From: JBFEUI01 sp041547565
Lineage (GTDB): Bacteria > Pseudomonadota > Gammaproteobacteria > Thiohalomonadales > Thiohalomonadaceae
Length of the DNA stretch: 45,866 bases
NCBI GenBank assembly: GCA_041547565.1
Contig: JBFEUI010000005.1
Span: forward strand, 1-45,866
Reading direction: 5' to 3'
Positions 24,225 to 32,586 of the stretch are shown here, one piece after another. How positions within the stretch are numbered: the stretch's first letter is position 1; each line of letters starts with the position of its first letter. The translations under genes and the position numbers were made by a program. The notes under the pieces were generated by a model. It worked only from the letters and a program-made list of their open reading frames with translations. It did no database searches and had not been told where the DNA came from.

Positions 24225-25031
24225 ATGAGCCGTATTGCCAAATACCTCGCCGTACTGCGTGAGAGCGGACGCAAGGCGTTGATCCCCTTTATTACAGCCG
24301 GCGATCCTCAACCCGATGTGACCGTACCGACCATGCACGCCCTGGTCGAGGCCGGTGCCGACATCATCGAGCTGGGTGTGCCGTTTTCCGATCCCATGGC
24401 CGACGGCCCGGTGATCCAGTACGCCAGCGAGCGGGCGCTGGAGCATCACGTCGGCATGCACGACGTGTTGGCGATGGTGCGGGAGTTCCGGCAGAGCAAC
24501 CAGGAGACCCCGGTCGTCCTGATGGGTTATCTCAATCCCATCGAAGTGATGGGTTATGAGGCCTTTGCCAAAGAGGCTGCCGCGGCGGGCGTGGACGGTG
24601 TATTGACGGTCGACATGCCGCCTGAAGAGGCGGGACCGATGTTGGCGGCACTCAAGCCCCATGAGCTTGATCCGATATTCCTGATCGCACCGACCACCAC
24701 GGCGGAGCGTATTGCACGAATCTGTGATGTGGCCAGCGGATTCGTATATTATGTTTCTGTAAAAGGTATTACCGGCGCCAGCCATCTCGATACGGATGAA
24801 GTGGCGCAGAAGGTTGATGCCATCCGCGGCAAGACAGAGCTTCCTGTGGGTGTCGGCTTCGGCATCAAGGATGGCGAATCGGCGGCCAATGTGGCACGCT
24901 TCGCGGATGCGGTGATCGTGGGCAGTGCCCTGGTGCGCCGTTTCGAGGCACTAAAGGACGAGCCGGAGAAGATTCCTGCCGAGGCGGCACGCTTTATTGG
25001 AGCGATGCGCCAGGTGATGGACGACAACTGA
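24225..25031 (+). CDS. trpA: Tryptophan synthase alpha chain
   Basis: Cleaves indole-3-glycerol phosphate to indole and glyceraldehyde 3-phosphate, passing indole to TrpB. The 268-residue TIM barrel keeps both catalytic acids at their Salmonella positions, E49 (DIIELGVPFSDP) and D60 (MADGP). The phosphate-binding GVGFGIKDGESA segment is also present. A GGGAGCG ribosome-binding site precedes ATG 24225. It is the last gene of the trpFBA run; accD follows after a small hairpin. Confidence 0.98.
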   Translation: MSRIAKYLAVLRESGRKALIPFITAGDPQPDVTVPTMHALVEAGADIIELGVPFSDPMADGPVIQYASERALEHHVGMHDVLAMVREFRQSNQETPVVLMGYLNPIEVMGYEAFAKEAAAAGVDGVLTVDMPPEEAGPMLAALKPHELDPIFLIAPTTTAERIARICDVASGFVYYVSVKGITGASHLDTDEVAQKVDAIRGKTELPVGVGFGIKDGESAANVARFADAVIVGSALVRRFEALKDEPEKIPAEAARFIGAMRQVMDDN

Positions 25032-25042
25032 AAAAAATAGCC

Positions 25043-25059
25043 CCCGCGCAGGGCGCGGG
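25043..25059. other. 7-bp GC hairpin between trpA and accD
   Basis: CCCGCGC (25043-25049) pairs with GCGCGGG (25053-25059) around a three-base loop, preceded by seven A residues. On the plus strand no T-run follows, so read-through into accD is likely. Read on the minus strand it resembles a terminator, but no minus-strand gene leads into it. Confidence 0.5.
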
Positions 25060-25077
25060 TGATGGATAGACATAGCG

Positions 25078-25938
25078 ATGAGCTGGTTAAAGAAATTTTT
25101 ACCCTCCCAGATCCGAACCGAGGGGGGAAGCAAGAAGACAGTTCCCGAGGGGCTCTGGGCCAAGTGCCCGGGCTGTAACGGTGTTTTGTATCGCGCGGAG
25201 CTGGAGCGCAACCTGGAGGTCTGTCCCAAGTGCGGCCACCACATGCGCATTGGTGCACGCCGCCGCCTGGAGACCTTTCTCGATCCCGAACCGAGGGTCG
25301 AGATCGCCGATAACCTCGCCCCGGTGGACGTGCTGAAGTTCAGGGACAGCAAAAAGTACAAGGACCGCATCAGCCAGGCGCAGAAGAACACCGGCGAGAA
25401 GGACGCGCTGATCGCCATTATGGGACAGGTCAAGGGCGTACCGCTGGTTGCCACGGCCTTTGAGTTCTCCTACATGGGTGGCTCCATGGGCTCGGTGGTC
25501 GGCGAGCGCTTTGTCCGTGCCGTCAATACCGCCCTGGAGAACGAGATCCCGCTCATCTGCTTCTCCGCCAGTGGCGGCGCGCGCATGCAGGAGGCGCTGT
25601 TCTCGCTGATGCAGATGTCCAAGACCTCGGCGGCCCTCGCGCGACTGAGCCAGAAGGGTATCCCGTTCATCTCGGTACTCACCGACCCGACCATGGGCGG
25701 TGTCTCCGCCAGCCTGGCGATGCTGGGCGATATCAATATCGGCGAACCCAATGCCCTGATCGGCTTTGCCGGGCCCCGTGTTATCGAGCAGACGGTGCGC
25801 GAGACCCTGCCCGAGGGTTTCCAGCGCAGCGAGTTCCTGCTGGAGCACGGCGCGATCGACCAGATCATCGACCGGCGCGAGATGCGTGATCGCGTTGCCA
25901 GCCTGCTGACCATGCTGACCCGCCAGCCGGCTCCTTGA
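25078..25938 (+). CDS. accD: Acetyl-CoA carboxylase carboxyltransferase subunit beta
   Basis: With AccA it transfers carboxyl from biotin to acetyl-CoA, giving malonyl-CoA for fatty acid synthesis. The 286-residue protein has the N-terminal zinc finger C30-x2-C33-x15-C49-x2-C52 (CPGC...CPKC). The carboxyltransferase core includes FSASGGARMQEALFSLMQM and TDPTMGGVSASLAMLGD. It is followed by folC, as in Pseudomonas and E. coli. No strong ribosome-binding site is visible before ATG 25078. Confidence 0.97.
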   Translation: MSWLKKFLPSQIRTEGGSKKTVPEGLWAKCPGCNGVLYRAELERNLEVCPKCGHHMRIGARRRLETFLDPEPRVEIADNLAPVDVLKFRDSKKYKDRISQAQKNTGEKDALIAIMGQVKGVPLVATAFEFSYMGGSMGSVVGERFVRAVNTALENEIPLICFSASGGARMQEALFSLMQMSKTSAALARLSQKGIPFISVLTDPTMGGVSASLAMLGDINIGEPNALIGFAGPRVIEQTVRETLPEGFQRSEFLLEHGAIDQIIDRREMRDRVASLLTMLTRQPAP

Positions 25939-26033
25939 GGTAGCAGGTTGCAGGTGACAGGTCGCAGGGAGTGCTCCACGTTTATTCCGGCGTAAGCTGG
26001 TCCCTGCCACCTGACACGTGATACCTGTAACCT
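25939..26033. repeat. Intergenic inverted-repeat element, family C
   Basis: The left arm (25939-25970) iterates GCAGGT/GACAGGT words. The right arm (26001-26033) iterates the complements ACCTGAC and ACCTGT. The outer GGTAGCAGG/CCTGTAACC and inner GCAGGGA/TCCCTGC pairs are the best. It fills the accD-folC gap and ends eight bases before folC. Confidence 0.7.
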
Positions 26034-26040
26034 TCCTTCC

Positions 26041-27312
26041 ATGCGATTCACAACCCTCGACCAGTGGCTCCACTGGCAAGAGACTCTCCACCCCTCAGCA
26101 ATCGAGTTAGGCCTGGAGCGCCCGGGCACGGTGCTTCGGGCACTGGGGCTGGGCAGTCCTTCACACGCTGTCATCACGGTGGCCGGGACCAACGGCAAGG
26201 GTTCAAGCGTGGCGATGCTCGAGGCGATTCTGCTGGCGGCCGGTTACCGTGTCGGTTGCTATACCTCACCGCACCTGCTGCGCTACAACGAGCGCATTCG
26301 TATCAACGGCGAGATGGTCTCCGATCAGACGCTGTGCGAGTCATTCGAGCGTATCGACGGGGCACGCGGCGAAACCTCCCTGACCTATTTTGAGTTCGGC
26401 ACCCTGGCCGCCTTCGATATCTTCTCGCGCTCGGCCCTTGATGTGGCAGTTCTTGAGGTAGGGCTGGGCGGGCGCCTTGATGCGGTGAACCTGCTGGATG
26501 CCGACGTCGCCCTCATCACCGCCATTGATGTGGACCACAGCGACTGGCTCGGTAATGACCGGGAGACCATTGCGCTGGAGAAGGCAGGAGTCCTGCGCCC
26601 CGGGCGCGCGGCGGTTTGTTCCGATTCCGATATACCCGCCAGCCTGCTGGCAAAGGCCGAACAGCTTGGGGTAACCCTGTATCGCCAGGGTGCAGGCTAT
26701 GGTTATCAGCGTACTGACAACGGCTGGCAGTGGTGGGGGGCGGATGGCAACAGGGTGGCGCTACCCGAGCCGGGCCTGCGTGGACGCAGCCAGTTGCAAA
26801 ACGCCGCCGGGGTGCTGATGGTGCTCGAACTGCTCACCGAACGGCTGCCTGTCAGCGCCCAGCACCTGCGCCAGGGGCTGTTGGCCGCTTCACTGAAAGG
26901 GCGCTTTCAGATTGTTCCTGGTGAGGTTGAGCTGATACTGGATGTGGCGCACAACACCCAGGCTGCGCAGGAACTGGCCGCCAATCTCGCAGCCAAACCC
27001 TGCAGTGGCCGGACCCTCTCAGTGGTGGCAATGCTCGCGGACAAGGCGATTTCAGAGGTCATCGCCGCGTTAGAGGGGGCGGTGGATGAGTGGTATCTGG
27101 CCAGTCTCGATGTTCCGCGCGGGGCAAATGCGAACGTGCTCCAGGCAGCGCTGAAAGGACAGCAGGGCGCTCCCCGCTCAAGCTTCGACAGCGTGACGGA
27201 CGCCCTTGCTGCCGCCCGACAACAGGCACAAAGCGGTGACCGCATTGTTATCTTCGGTTCGTTCTATACGGTCACGGCGGCGCTTGAAGTGCTGCAAGCC
27301 GGATCGGCTTGA
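26041..27312 (+). CDS. folC: Folylpolyglutamate synthase / dihydrofolate synthase
   Basis: Adds glutamate to dihydropteroate and then extends folate polyglutamate chains, using ATP. The 423-residue Mur-ligase-like protein has the P-loop VAGTNGKGSSVAML (residues about 47-60) and the YTSPHLLRYNERIRING segment. EVGLGGRLDAVNLLD and the C-terminal-domain motif LDVAHNTQAAQELA are also intact. It is bracketed by two different inverted-repeat elements. It has no ribosome-binding site of note, because the family C element abuts the start. Confidence 0.96.
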   Translation: MRFTTLDQWLHWQETLHPSAIELGLERPGTVLRALGLGSPSHAVITVAGTNGKGSSVAMLEAILLAAGYRVGCYTSPHLLRYNERIRINGEMVSDQTLCESFERIDGARGETSLTYFEFGTLAAFDIFSRSALDVAVLEVGLGGRLDAVNLLDADVALITAIDVDHSDWLGNDRETIALEKAGVLRPGRAAVCSDSDIPASLLAKAEQLGVTLYRQGAGYGYQRTDNGWQWWGADGNRVALPEPGLRGRSQLQNAAGVLMVLELLTERLPVSAQHLRQGLLAASLKGRFQIVPGEVELILDVAHNTQAAQELAANLAAKPCSGRTLSVVAMLADKAISEVIAALEGAVDEWYLASLDVPRGANANVLQAALKGQQGAPRSSFDSVTDALAAARQQAQSGDRIVIFGSFYTVTAALEVLQAGSA

Positions 27313-27330
27313 CCGCCGTTCCAGGCTTGA

Positions 27331-27400
27331 GTGGCAAGTGGTGAGTTACGAGGTGACTACGATCTAACCACTCACCCCTCGTAACTTGTAATCGTTAATC
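27331..27400. repeat. Intergenic inverted-repeat element, family D
   Basis: Left words GTGGTGAG and TTACGAGG (27337-27353) and right words CCACTCACC and CCTCGTAAC (27368-27385) are mutual complements in slightly permuted order, followed by the related GTAATCGTTAATCG. It sits in the folC-dedD gap. TTACGAGG-type words return in the element at 36898-36963. Confidence 0.55.
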
Positions 27401-27492
27401 GAAGTTGGTGTTGCTGGCCCTGGGAAACTAATCTCCGAGGTTGAGAAGCGGTATTTTTTTTCAGGTATAATGCCTCCATTGCAAACGGGGGG

Positions 27493-28155
27493 ATGCCATT
27501 GAATCTACAGCTCAAACAGCGTCTTGTAGGGGCCATCGTGCTGGTCTCGATTGCGGTTATTCTGATTCCCATGATGCTGGACGGTAATGACAGCCGGCGC
27601 ATGCCAACTGACGGCAGCAACGTGCCGGCCATGCCTGACTATGAATTTGAGGCGATGGAAATACCGCTGCGCCTGCCGCAGGGAGAAGAGCGTGTTGAAA
27701 GGCAGTCCGCCCCTGCTGATACTCCAGCAGAAGAACCGCCAGTCACTGCCGAGAAGACACCAGAGCCGTCCCCCACACCCAGGCAACAGGCAAAAATAGA
27801 GCGCAAGCCGCTGGTCAGCGGTACGGATGCGGTAGAGACGGTCAAGGTCGAGCCGCAACCTGCAGCAAAGCCCGCCCCGAAGCCGGCCACCAAGCCTGTC
27901 TCGCCGCCTGAAGAGGGTGATGCCTGGGTGGTGCAGTTGGGCAGTTTCTCCAGTGCCGGCAATGCCAATGCGCTGCGTGACAAGGTCAAGCAGCAGGGGT
28001 TTGAGGTCTATGTGCAGAAGCACAGTGGCGATAAGGGGACCAGCTACCGGGTGCGTGTTGGGCCGGTGACCGGCCGGATGCAGGCCGAGGCGTTGCGCGA
28101 TCGCATCGAAAGCAAGATGCAAATCCGTGGCATGCCGATGCCGCGTTCGTCCTGA
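27493..28155 (+). CDS. dedD: SPOR-domain protein, DedD-like
   Basis: A 220-residue bitopic inner-membrane protein; SPOR proteins bind denuded septal glycan during cell division. A short cytoplasmic N-terminus is followed by a membrane helix (AIVLVSIAVILIPMMLDG, about residues 13-31). Then comes a Pro/Ala/Lys-rich periplasmic linker (about 70-140) and the C-terminal SPOR domain (WVVQLGSFSSAGNANALRDK, about 143-215). The GGGGGG preceding ATG 27493 acts as ribosome-binding site. The order folC-dedD-cvpA-purF is conserved in gammaproteobacteria. Confidence 0.93.
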   Translation: MPLNLQLKQRLVGAIVLVSIAVILIPMMLDGNDSRRMPTDGSNVPAMPDYEFEAMEIPLRLPQGEERVERQSAPADTPAEEPPVTAEKTPEPSPTPRQQAKIERKPLVSGTDAVETVKVEPQPAAKPAPKPATKPVSPPEEGDAWVVQLGSFSSAGNANALRDKVKQQGFEVYVQKHSGDKGTSYRVRVGPVTGRMQAEALRDRIESKMQIRGMPMPRSS

Positions 28156-28222
28156 CGCTGGTGATTTTCTCTGATAGAATCGCCCGTTCTTTTCCAGCGT
28201 TCATACAGCAGATGCACCACCG

Positions 28223-28711
28223 ATGAATTGGGTCGACTACGCCATTCTCGTCATTATTGCCGTTTCCGTGGCGATCAGTCTGCTGCGGGGCTTTACCAGG
28301 GAAGCACTGTCGCTGGCCGGCTGGATCATCGCCTTCTGGGTTGCGCTCACCTTTGCCCCCAATCTTGATGGGCTGCTGAAGTCACACGTCGACACCCCTT
28401 CGCTGCGCCTGGCGGTGGGTTTTGCCATACTTTTTTTCGCCACCCTGTTTCTGGCGGCCCTGCTCAACTACCTGGCCGTGCAACTTATCAAGAAGACCGG
28501 CCTGAGCGGTACCGACCGCATGATAGGCGTTTTCTTTGGCGTGGCCCGCGGTGCGCTGGTGGTGGCGGTGCTGGTACTTATCGGCGGCTTGACTCCCATG
28601 CCCCAGGATAGCTGGTGGCGTGAATCCGTGTTAATGCACTATTTCCAGGATATGGCGGTTTGGATGCGGCACTACCTGCCACCCGAACTCGCCTCCAATA
28701 TCAAATATTGA
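28223..28711 (+). CDS. cvpA: CvpA-family inner-membrane protein
   Basis: A 162-residue protein with four predicted membrane helices and the family opening NWVDYAILVIIAVSVAISLLRG. CvpA was named for colicin V production; later work links the family to envelope stress tolerance. The conserved GFTREALSL loop and the GTDRMIGVFFGVARGALVV segment are present. It lies 16 bases before purF, as usual, and is probably co-transcribed with it. Confidence 0.94.
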   Translation: MNWVDYAILVIIAVSVAISLLRGFTREALSLAGWIIAFWVALTFAPNLDGLLKSHVDTPSLRLAVGFAILFFATLFLAALLNYLAVQLIKKTGLSGTDRMIGVFFGVARGALVVAVLVLIGGLTPMPQDSWWRESVLMHYFQDMAVWMRHYLPPELASNIKY

Positions 28712-28727
28712 CGAGGTTTCAGTTACC

Positions 28728-30242
28728 ATGTGCGGCATCATCGGTATCGTCGGCAAGAGCAGTGTGAACCAGGCCATCTATGACGGTCTGACAGTTCTAC
28801 AACATCGTGGCCAGGATGCCGCCGGGATCATGACCTGTGACGACGGTCGACTCTATCTGCGCAAGAGCAACGGTCTGGTGCGCGATGTGTTCGAGACGCG
28901 CCACATGCTGCGACTGCGCGGCAACATGGGGATCGGTCATGTGCGCTACCCCACTGCCGGTTGCTCATCTTCTGCCGAGGCACAACCGTTTTACGTCAAC
29001 TCGCCCTACGGCATTTCGCTGGCGCATAACGGCAACCTGACCAATACCGCCGCGTTGAAGCAGGACCTGTTCCGCGAGGACCTGCGCCATATCAACACCA
29101 ATTCCGACTCGGAGATCCTGCTCAATGTCTTTGCCCATGAACTGCACCAGCAGGGCAAGCTGCGCATCGACCAGGACGATATTTTCAATGCCGTCGCACG
29201 TGTTCACAAGCGCTGTCGCGGCGGTTATGCCGCCGTGGCGATGATAATCAATTACGGGATTGTCGCCTTCCGTGATCCCTTTGGCATTCGTCCGCTGGTG
29301 ATCGGCAAGCGCGAGGGCGAGCAGGGCACAGAGTACATGGTGGCCTCCGAGAGCGTGGCGGTGGATGCGCTCGGCTTCGAGCGCGTGCGTGACGTGGCGC
29401 CGGGCGAGGCGGTCTATATTTCGCAGGCGGGAGAGTTCCACTCGCGTCAGTGTGCCGAGAGCCCGGTCACCTCACCCTGCATCTTCGAGTATGTCTACTT
29501 TGCACGTCCCGATTCCATCATGGACGGCATCTCGGTCTACAAGTCGCGTCTGCGCATGGGCGAGCACCTGGCCAAGAAGATTGAGCGGGACTTCCCCGAG
29601 CATGATATCGATGTGGTGATCCCGATCCCCGACACCAGCCGTACCTCGGCGATGCAACTGGCCAATGAACTGGGCGTGATCTACCGCGAGGGCTTTATCA
29701 AGAACCGCTACATCGGCCGCACCTTTATCATGCCGGGGCAGAAACAGCGCAAGAAGTCGGTCAGGCAGAAGCTTAATCCCATCGGCCTTGAGTTCAAGGG
29801 CAAGAACGTGCTGCTGGTGGATGACTCGATAGTGCGTGGCACCACCTCCAAGCAGATCATACAAATGGCGCGCGATGCAGGTGCCAACAAGGTCTACTTC
29901 GCCTCGGCTGCACCGCCGGTACGCCATCCCAACGTCTACGGCATCGACATGCCCTCCAAGGAGGAGTTGATCGGCCACGGTCGTGACGAGGCGCAGATTG
30001 CCGAGGCCATCGGTGCTGACCGCCTGTTCTACCAGGATCTGAACGATTTGATCGAGGCGGTACTCTACAAGAAGAACAAGGTCGATATCACCCGCTTCGA
30101 TACCTCGGTGTTCAACGGCGATTACGTCACCGGCGATGTGACAGAGGAATACCTCGGTATGCTGGAAGCGGAGCGTTCCGATGTTGCCAAGCAACAGCGC
30201 GATGAGGAGAACGCCATTATCGATGTGCACAACACCAAGTAG
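28728..30242 (+). CDS. purF: Amidophosphoribosyltransferase
   Basis: Catalyses the first committed purine step, PRPP plus glutamine to 5-phosphoribosylamine. The 504-residue protein starts MCGIIGIVG, so Cys2 becomes the N-terminal nucleophile of the glutaminase domain after Met removal. The phosphoribosyltransferase domain carries the PRPP loop NVLLVDDSIVRGTTSKQ (about residues 363-379). It has no long propeptide, as in E. coli. Its stop lies directly before the leader of metZ. Confidence 0.98.
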   Translation: MCGIIGIVGKSSVNQAIYDGLTVLQHRGQDAAGIMTCDDGRLYLRKSNGLVRDVFETRHMLRLRGNMGIGHVRYPTAGCSSSAEAQPFYVNSPYGISLAHNGNLTNTAALKQDLFREDLRHINTNSDSEILLNVFAHELHQQGKLRIDQDDIFNAVARVHKRCRGGYAAVAMIINYGIVAFRDPFGIRPLVIGKREGEQGTEYMVASESVAVDALGFERVRDVAPGEAVYISQAGEFHSRQCAESPVTSPCIFEYVYFARPDSIMDGISVYKSRLRMGEHLAKKIERDFPEHDIDVVIPIPDTSRTSAMQLANELGVIYREGFIKNRYIGRTFIMPGQKQRKKSVRQKLNPIGLEFKGKNVLLVDDSIVRGTTSKQIIQMARDAGANKVYFASAAPPVRHPNVYGIDMPSKEELIGHGRDEAQIAEAIGADRLFYQDLNDLIEAVLYKKNKVDITRFDTSVFNGDYVTGDVTEEYLGMLEAERSDVAKQQRDEENAIIDVHNTK

Positions 30243-30247
30243 AGAGT

Positions 30248-30276
30248 TTGACTTGAGCGCAGTGATTCACTAGCCT
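30248..30276 (+). promoter_or_regulatory. Possible promoter for the metZ leader
   Basis: TTGACT (30248-30253) is one mismatch from consensus. TAGCCT (30271-30276), a weak -10, follows after 17 bases. A start around 30283-30287 would place the SAM-II-like aptamer at the very 5' end of the message, as is usual for this riboswitch class. Confidence 0.4.
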
Positions 30277-30289
30277 CAATAGCATTGAT

Positions 30290-30342
30290 GGCGCCGATTT
30301 GAGCTCAGCTTGCGGGCGCCGAATAAATCCAGCTAAAGCGAG
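30290..30342 (+). ncRNA. SAM-II riboswitch aptamer upstream of metZ
   Basis: Stem P1 is GGCGCC (30290-30295) with GGCGCC (30315-30320). The conserved blocks GATTTGAG (30296-30303), CTTGCGGG (30309-30316), AATAAAT (30322-30328) and AGCTAAA (30331-30337) follow in the SAM-II order. The H-type pseudoknot is satisfied: loop CTC (30304-30306) can pair with GAG (30340-30342), and loop AGCT (30307-30310) with tail AGCT (30331-30334). The class is known to control met genes, above all in Alphaproteobacteria. The gene behind it, metZ, makes homocysteine. Matching is from memory of the consensus, without a covariance search. Confidence 0.82.
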
Positions 30343-30391
30343 GCGAGACGAATCTCCGACCTGCTTTAGCTTTCGCTTGGCAGGTTTTTTT
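30331..30391 (+). terminator. Terminator/antiterminator expression platform of the metZ riboswitch
   Basis: Terminator: ACCTGC (30359-30364) pairs with GCAGGT (30380-30385), with an inner AGC/GCT pair, followed by seven T (30385-30391). Antiterminator: AGCTAAAGC (30331-30339) is perfectly complementary to GCTTTAGCT (30363-30371). The two folds exclude each other, and the antiterminator strand is also the SAM-II pseudoknot tail. SAM binding should therefore release the terminator and stop metZ transcription. Confidence 0.75.
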
Positions 30392-30555
30392 ATGTCCAGG
30401 GATGACGCACAGGGATGTGCTAATGTCGCGGGAGGCACGACTCCAGGGATGGAGGAGGTAGAGCGAAGCAGGAAGCTAGAGCCGAGGATGCCGGGAGCGA
30501 CTGCACAGAAAAGGCTATGTCCACAATTCGGACTGAAACGGAAAGGTGAAACAGC
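30392..30555. other. 164-bp segment between riboswitch terminator and metZ
   Basis: Contains iterated CAGGGATG words (near 30397 and 30411, with CCAGGGATGGAGG near 30443) and a CTCC-AGGGAT-GGAG mini-hairpin. This resembles a degraded dispersed intergenic repeat. No gene is supported. The metZ ribosome-binding site (AAGGTGA) lies at its end. Confidence 0.4.
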
Positions 30556-31740
30556 ATGAATGTCGATGACTGGGATGAACTGGGACTGGAGACGCTGGCG
30601 GTGCGCGCCGGCCAGGTGCGCAGCAACGAGGGCGAGCAGAGCGAGCCGATCTTCCCCACCTCAAGCTTTACCTTCGGCAGTGCGGCCCAGGCCGCGGCCC
30701 GTTTCTCCGGCGAGGAGCCCGGCAATATCTACTCGCGCTTTACCAACCCCACCGTGCGTACCTTCGAGCAGCGCCTGGCAGCGATGGAGGGCGGTGAGAG
30801 CTGCGTCGGCACCAGTTCCGGCATGGCCGCCATTCTGGCCACCTGCATGGGGCTGCTGAAGGCGGGTGAGCATATCGTCTCCTCCCGCGCGGTGTTTGGC
30901 ACTACCACGGTACTGTTCAACAACTATTTGGCCAAGTTCGGTGTGGAGACCAGCTTCGTCTCGCTCACCGACTACGAGGGGTGGGAGCAGGCGATCCGCC
31001 CCGAGACGCGGCTGCTGTTTCTGGAAACCCCGTCCAACCCGATGACCGAGGTGGCCGATATCCGCCGTCTGGCGCAGCTGGCCCACGCCAACGACTGCCT
31101 GCTGGTGGTGGACAACTGTTTCTGCACCCCGGTGCTGCAACGGCCGCTCGAGTTGGGGGCCGACATCGTCATCCACTCGGCCACCAAGTATATTGACGGC
31201 CAGGGCCGCTGTGTCGGCGGTGCGGTGGTGGGGCCGGCCGATCTGGTCGGCACCGATGTGTATGGTTTTCTGCGCACCGCCGGGCCGACCATGAGCCCGT
31301 TCAACGCCTGGGTGTTCCTCAAGGGACTGGAGACGCTGTCGGTGCGCATGAAGGCACACTGCGACAACGCGCTGGAACTGGCGCGCTGGCTGGAGCAGCA
31401 ACCGCGCGTGAAGCGGGTGCACTATCCGGGGTTGCCCTCCCATCCGCAGCACCAGTTGGCCAGCGAGCAGCAGACGGGTTACGGCGGCATCGTCGCCTTC
31501 GAGGTCGAGGGCGGACAGGAGGCGGCATGGAACGTCGTGGACAATACCCGTGTGCTCTCCATTACCGCCAACCTGGGTGATGCCAAGAGCACCATTACCC
31601 ATCCGGCCAGCACCACCCATGGCCGACTGACCCCGGAGCAGAAGGCCGATGCCGGCATTACCGACGGCCTGCTGCGCATCTCGGTAGGGCTGGAGGATGT
31701 GGAAGACATCAAGCGCGACCTGGCGCGAGGGCTGTCCTGA
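30556..31740 (+). CDS. metZ: O-succinylhomoserine sulfhydrylase
   Basis: A pyridoxal-phosphate enzyme that makes homocysteine directly from O-succinylhomoserine and sulfide. The 394-residue product belongs to the Cys/Met metabolism family. The Schiff-base lysine is K211 in HSATKYIDGQGRCVGG, and the phosphate loop is SSGMAAI near residue 89. SFTFGSAAQAAARFSGEEPG near the N-terminus and the position after purF match Pseudomonas metZ rather than metB or metC. ATG 30556 has AAGGTGA upstream. The SAM-II-like leader implies repression when S-adenosylmethionine is plentiful. A strong terminator follows. Confidence 0.94.
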   Translation: MNVDDWDELGLETLAVRAGQVRSNEGEQSEPIFPTSSFTFGSAAQAAARFSGEEPGNIYSRFTNPTVRTFEQRLAAMEGGESCVGTSSGMAAILATCMGLLKAGEHIVSSRAVFGTTTVLFNNYLAKFGVETSFVSLTDYEGWEQAIRPETRLLFLETPSNPMTEVADIRRLAQLAHANDCLLVVDNCFCTPVLQRPLELGADIVIHSATKYIDGQGRCVGGAVVGPADLVGTDVYGFLRTAGPTMSPFNAWVFLKGLETLSVRMKAHCDNALELARWLEQQPRVKRVHYPGLPSHPQHQLASEQQTGYGGIVAFEVEGGQEAAWNVVDNTRVLSITANLGDAKSTITHPASTTHGRLTPEQKADAGITDGLLRISVGLEDVEDIKRDLARGLS

Positions 31741-31764
31741 TTCGGTACACCTGTCTGGTCCAAT

Positions 31765-31793
31765 AAAGCCCGCGTTAGCGGGCTTTATTTTTA
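31765..31793 (+). terminator. Intrinsic terminator after metZ
   Basis: AAAGCCCGC (31765-31773) and GCGGGCTTT (31778-31786) form a perfect 9-bp stem around GTTA, followed by ATTTTTAT. It begins 25 bases after the metZ stop. Confidence 0.93.
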
Positions 31794-31824
31794 TCGTTGA
31801 ACCCGGTGTTTATTTTCGCGCCAC

Positions 31825-32064
31825 GTGACATCACTCTCAGCTTCATGGCAGAGTCAAGTCCACGTTGTACTGGAAATGGCGGATTGGGAGTTGTTGGCTG
31901 AACGCTTGAAGGCAATGGACATCGAGTTTTTCATCAAACCCTGTATCCGCTTCAGGGGGCAGCCTGGCGAGCAGGCGGCGATGTTCTTGTTCGACCCGAG
32001 CGGCAATGCCATCGAGTTCAAGGCGTTCCGCGATATCGAGTCGCAACTGTTTGCGGCCGGGTAG
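31825..32064 (+). pseudogene. Truncated VOC (glyoxalase-like) family protein, C-terminal half only
   Basis: The 79 readable codons align with the second half of VOC/glyoxalase-like proteins of about 140 residues: MADWELLAERLKAM, then IRFRGQPGEQAAMFLFDPSG and NAIEFKAFRDIESQLF. The first betaalphabetabetabeta module is missing. Upstream is the metZ terminator, with no matching sequence in any frame. The GTG at 31825 has no ribosome-binding site, and the first dozen residues do not fit the family. I read it as a remnant left by a deletion; a functional single-module protein is less likely. Confidence 0.65.
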
Positions 32065-32069
32065 CGGTT

Positions 32070-32531
32070 ATGAAACTCTGGCAGATATTAAACAAGTCGA
32101 TCCTGGTTCTGGAAATTATCGGTATTCATATTCCGATATCGATATTTCTCTTTGTCATCGGTTTGCCCGGTTCTTTCATACGGCTTGTCGATATCGGCGA
32201 TACGGATGCGTTTATTATCTTTGCACTCGCGCTGCTCAGCTCGGCGGCCACCATCGCGGTGTGGTATTTGACGATTGCCTCCCTGCTCAACAAGCCGGTA
32301 CTGGAACACAAATACAGGAAATACTGGTATTTGGTTGTTCTGGGAATCGTCATCACGATCATCTCTTACTTCGGTAGCTACCTGCCCACTCCCGAACTCT
32401 ATTCGGGAGGTTGGTGGTTTTACGATCAGCTCACTTCATTTGTGATGGGTGCGCCCTTGGCCATTCCGGCCGTGCACGTTTTCCTGTCCGCCCACCTGGG
32501 GTTGAATGGAACATACTGCACAGATCGTTAG
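32070..32531 (+). CDS. Uncharacterised four-helix membrane protein
   Basis: A 153-residue hydrophobic protein with about four membrane helices (SILVLEIIGIHIPISIFLFVI, FIIFALALLSSAATIAVWYL, YWYLVVLGIVITIISYFGSYL, and FVMGAPLAIPAVHVFLSAHL). No catalytic motif or family was recognised. Codon use is more AT-rich than its neighbours. It begins five bases after the stop of the truncated VOC gene and ends about 55 bases before the glycerate kinase. Confidence 0.6.
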   Translation: MKLWQILNKSILVLEIIGIHIPISIFLFVIGLPGSFIRLVDIGDTDAFIIFALALLSSAATIAVWYLTIASLLNKPVLEHKYRKYWYLVVLGIVITIISYFGSYLPTPELYSGGWWFYDQLTSFVMGAPLAIPAVHVFLSAHLGLNGTYCTDR

Positions 32532-32586
32532 CATTTATTCCGTAATCGATTTAGTCTGATTTCTTTGAATGCTTGCAGGTTGCTTT

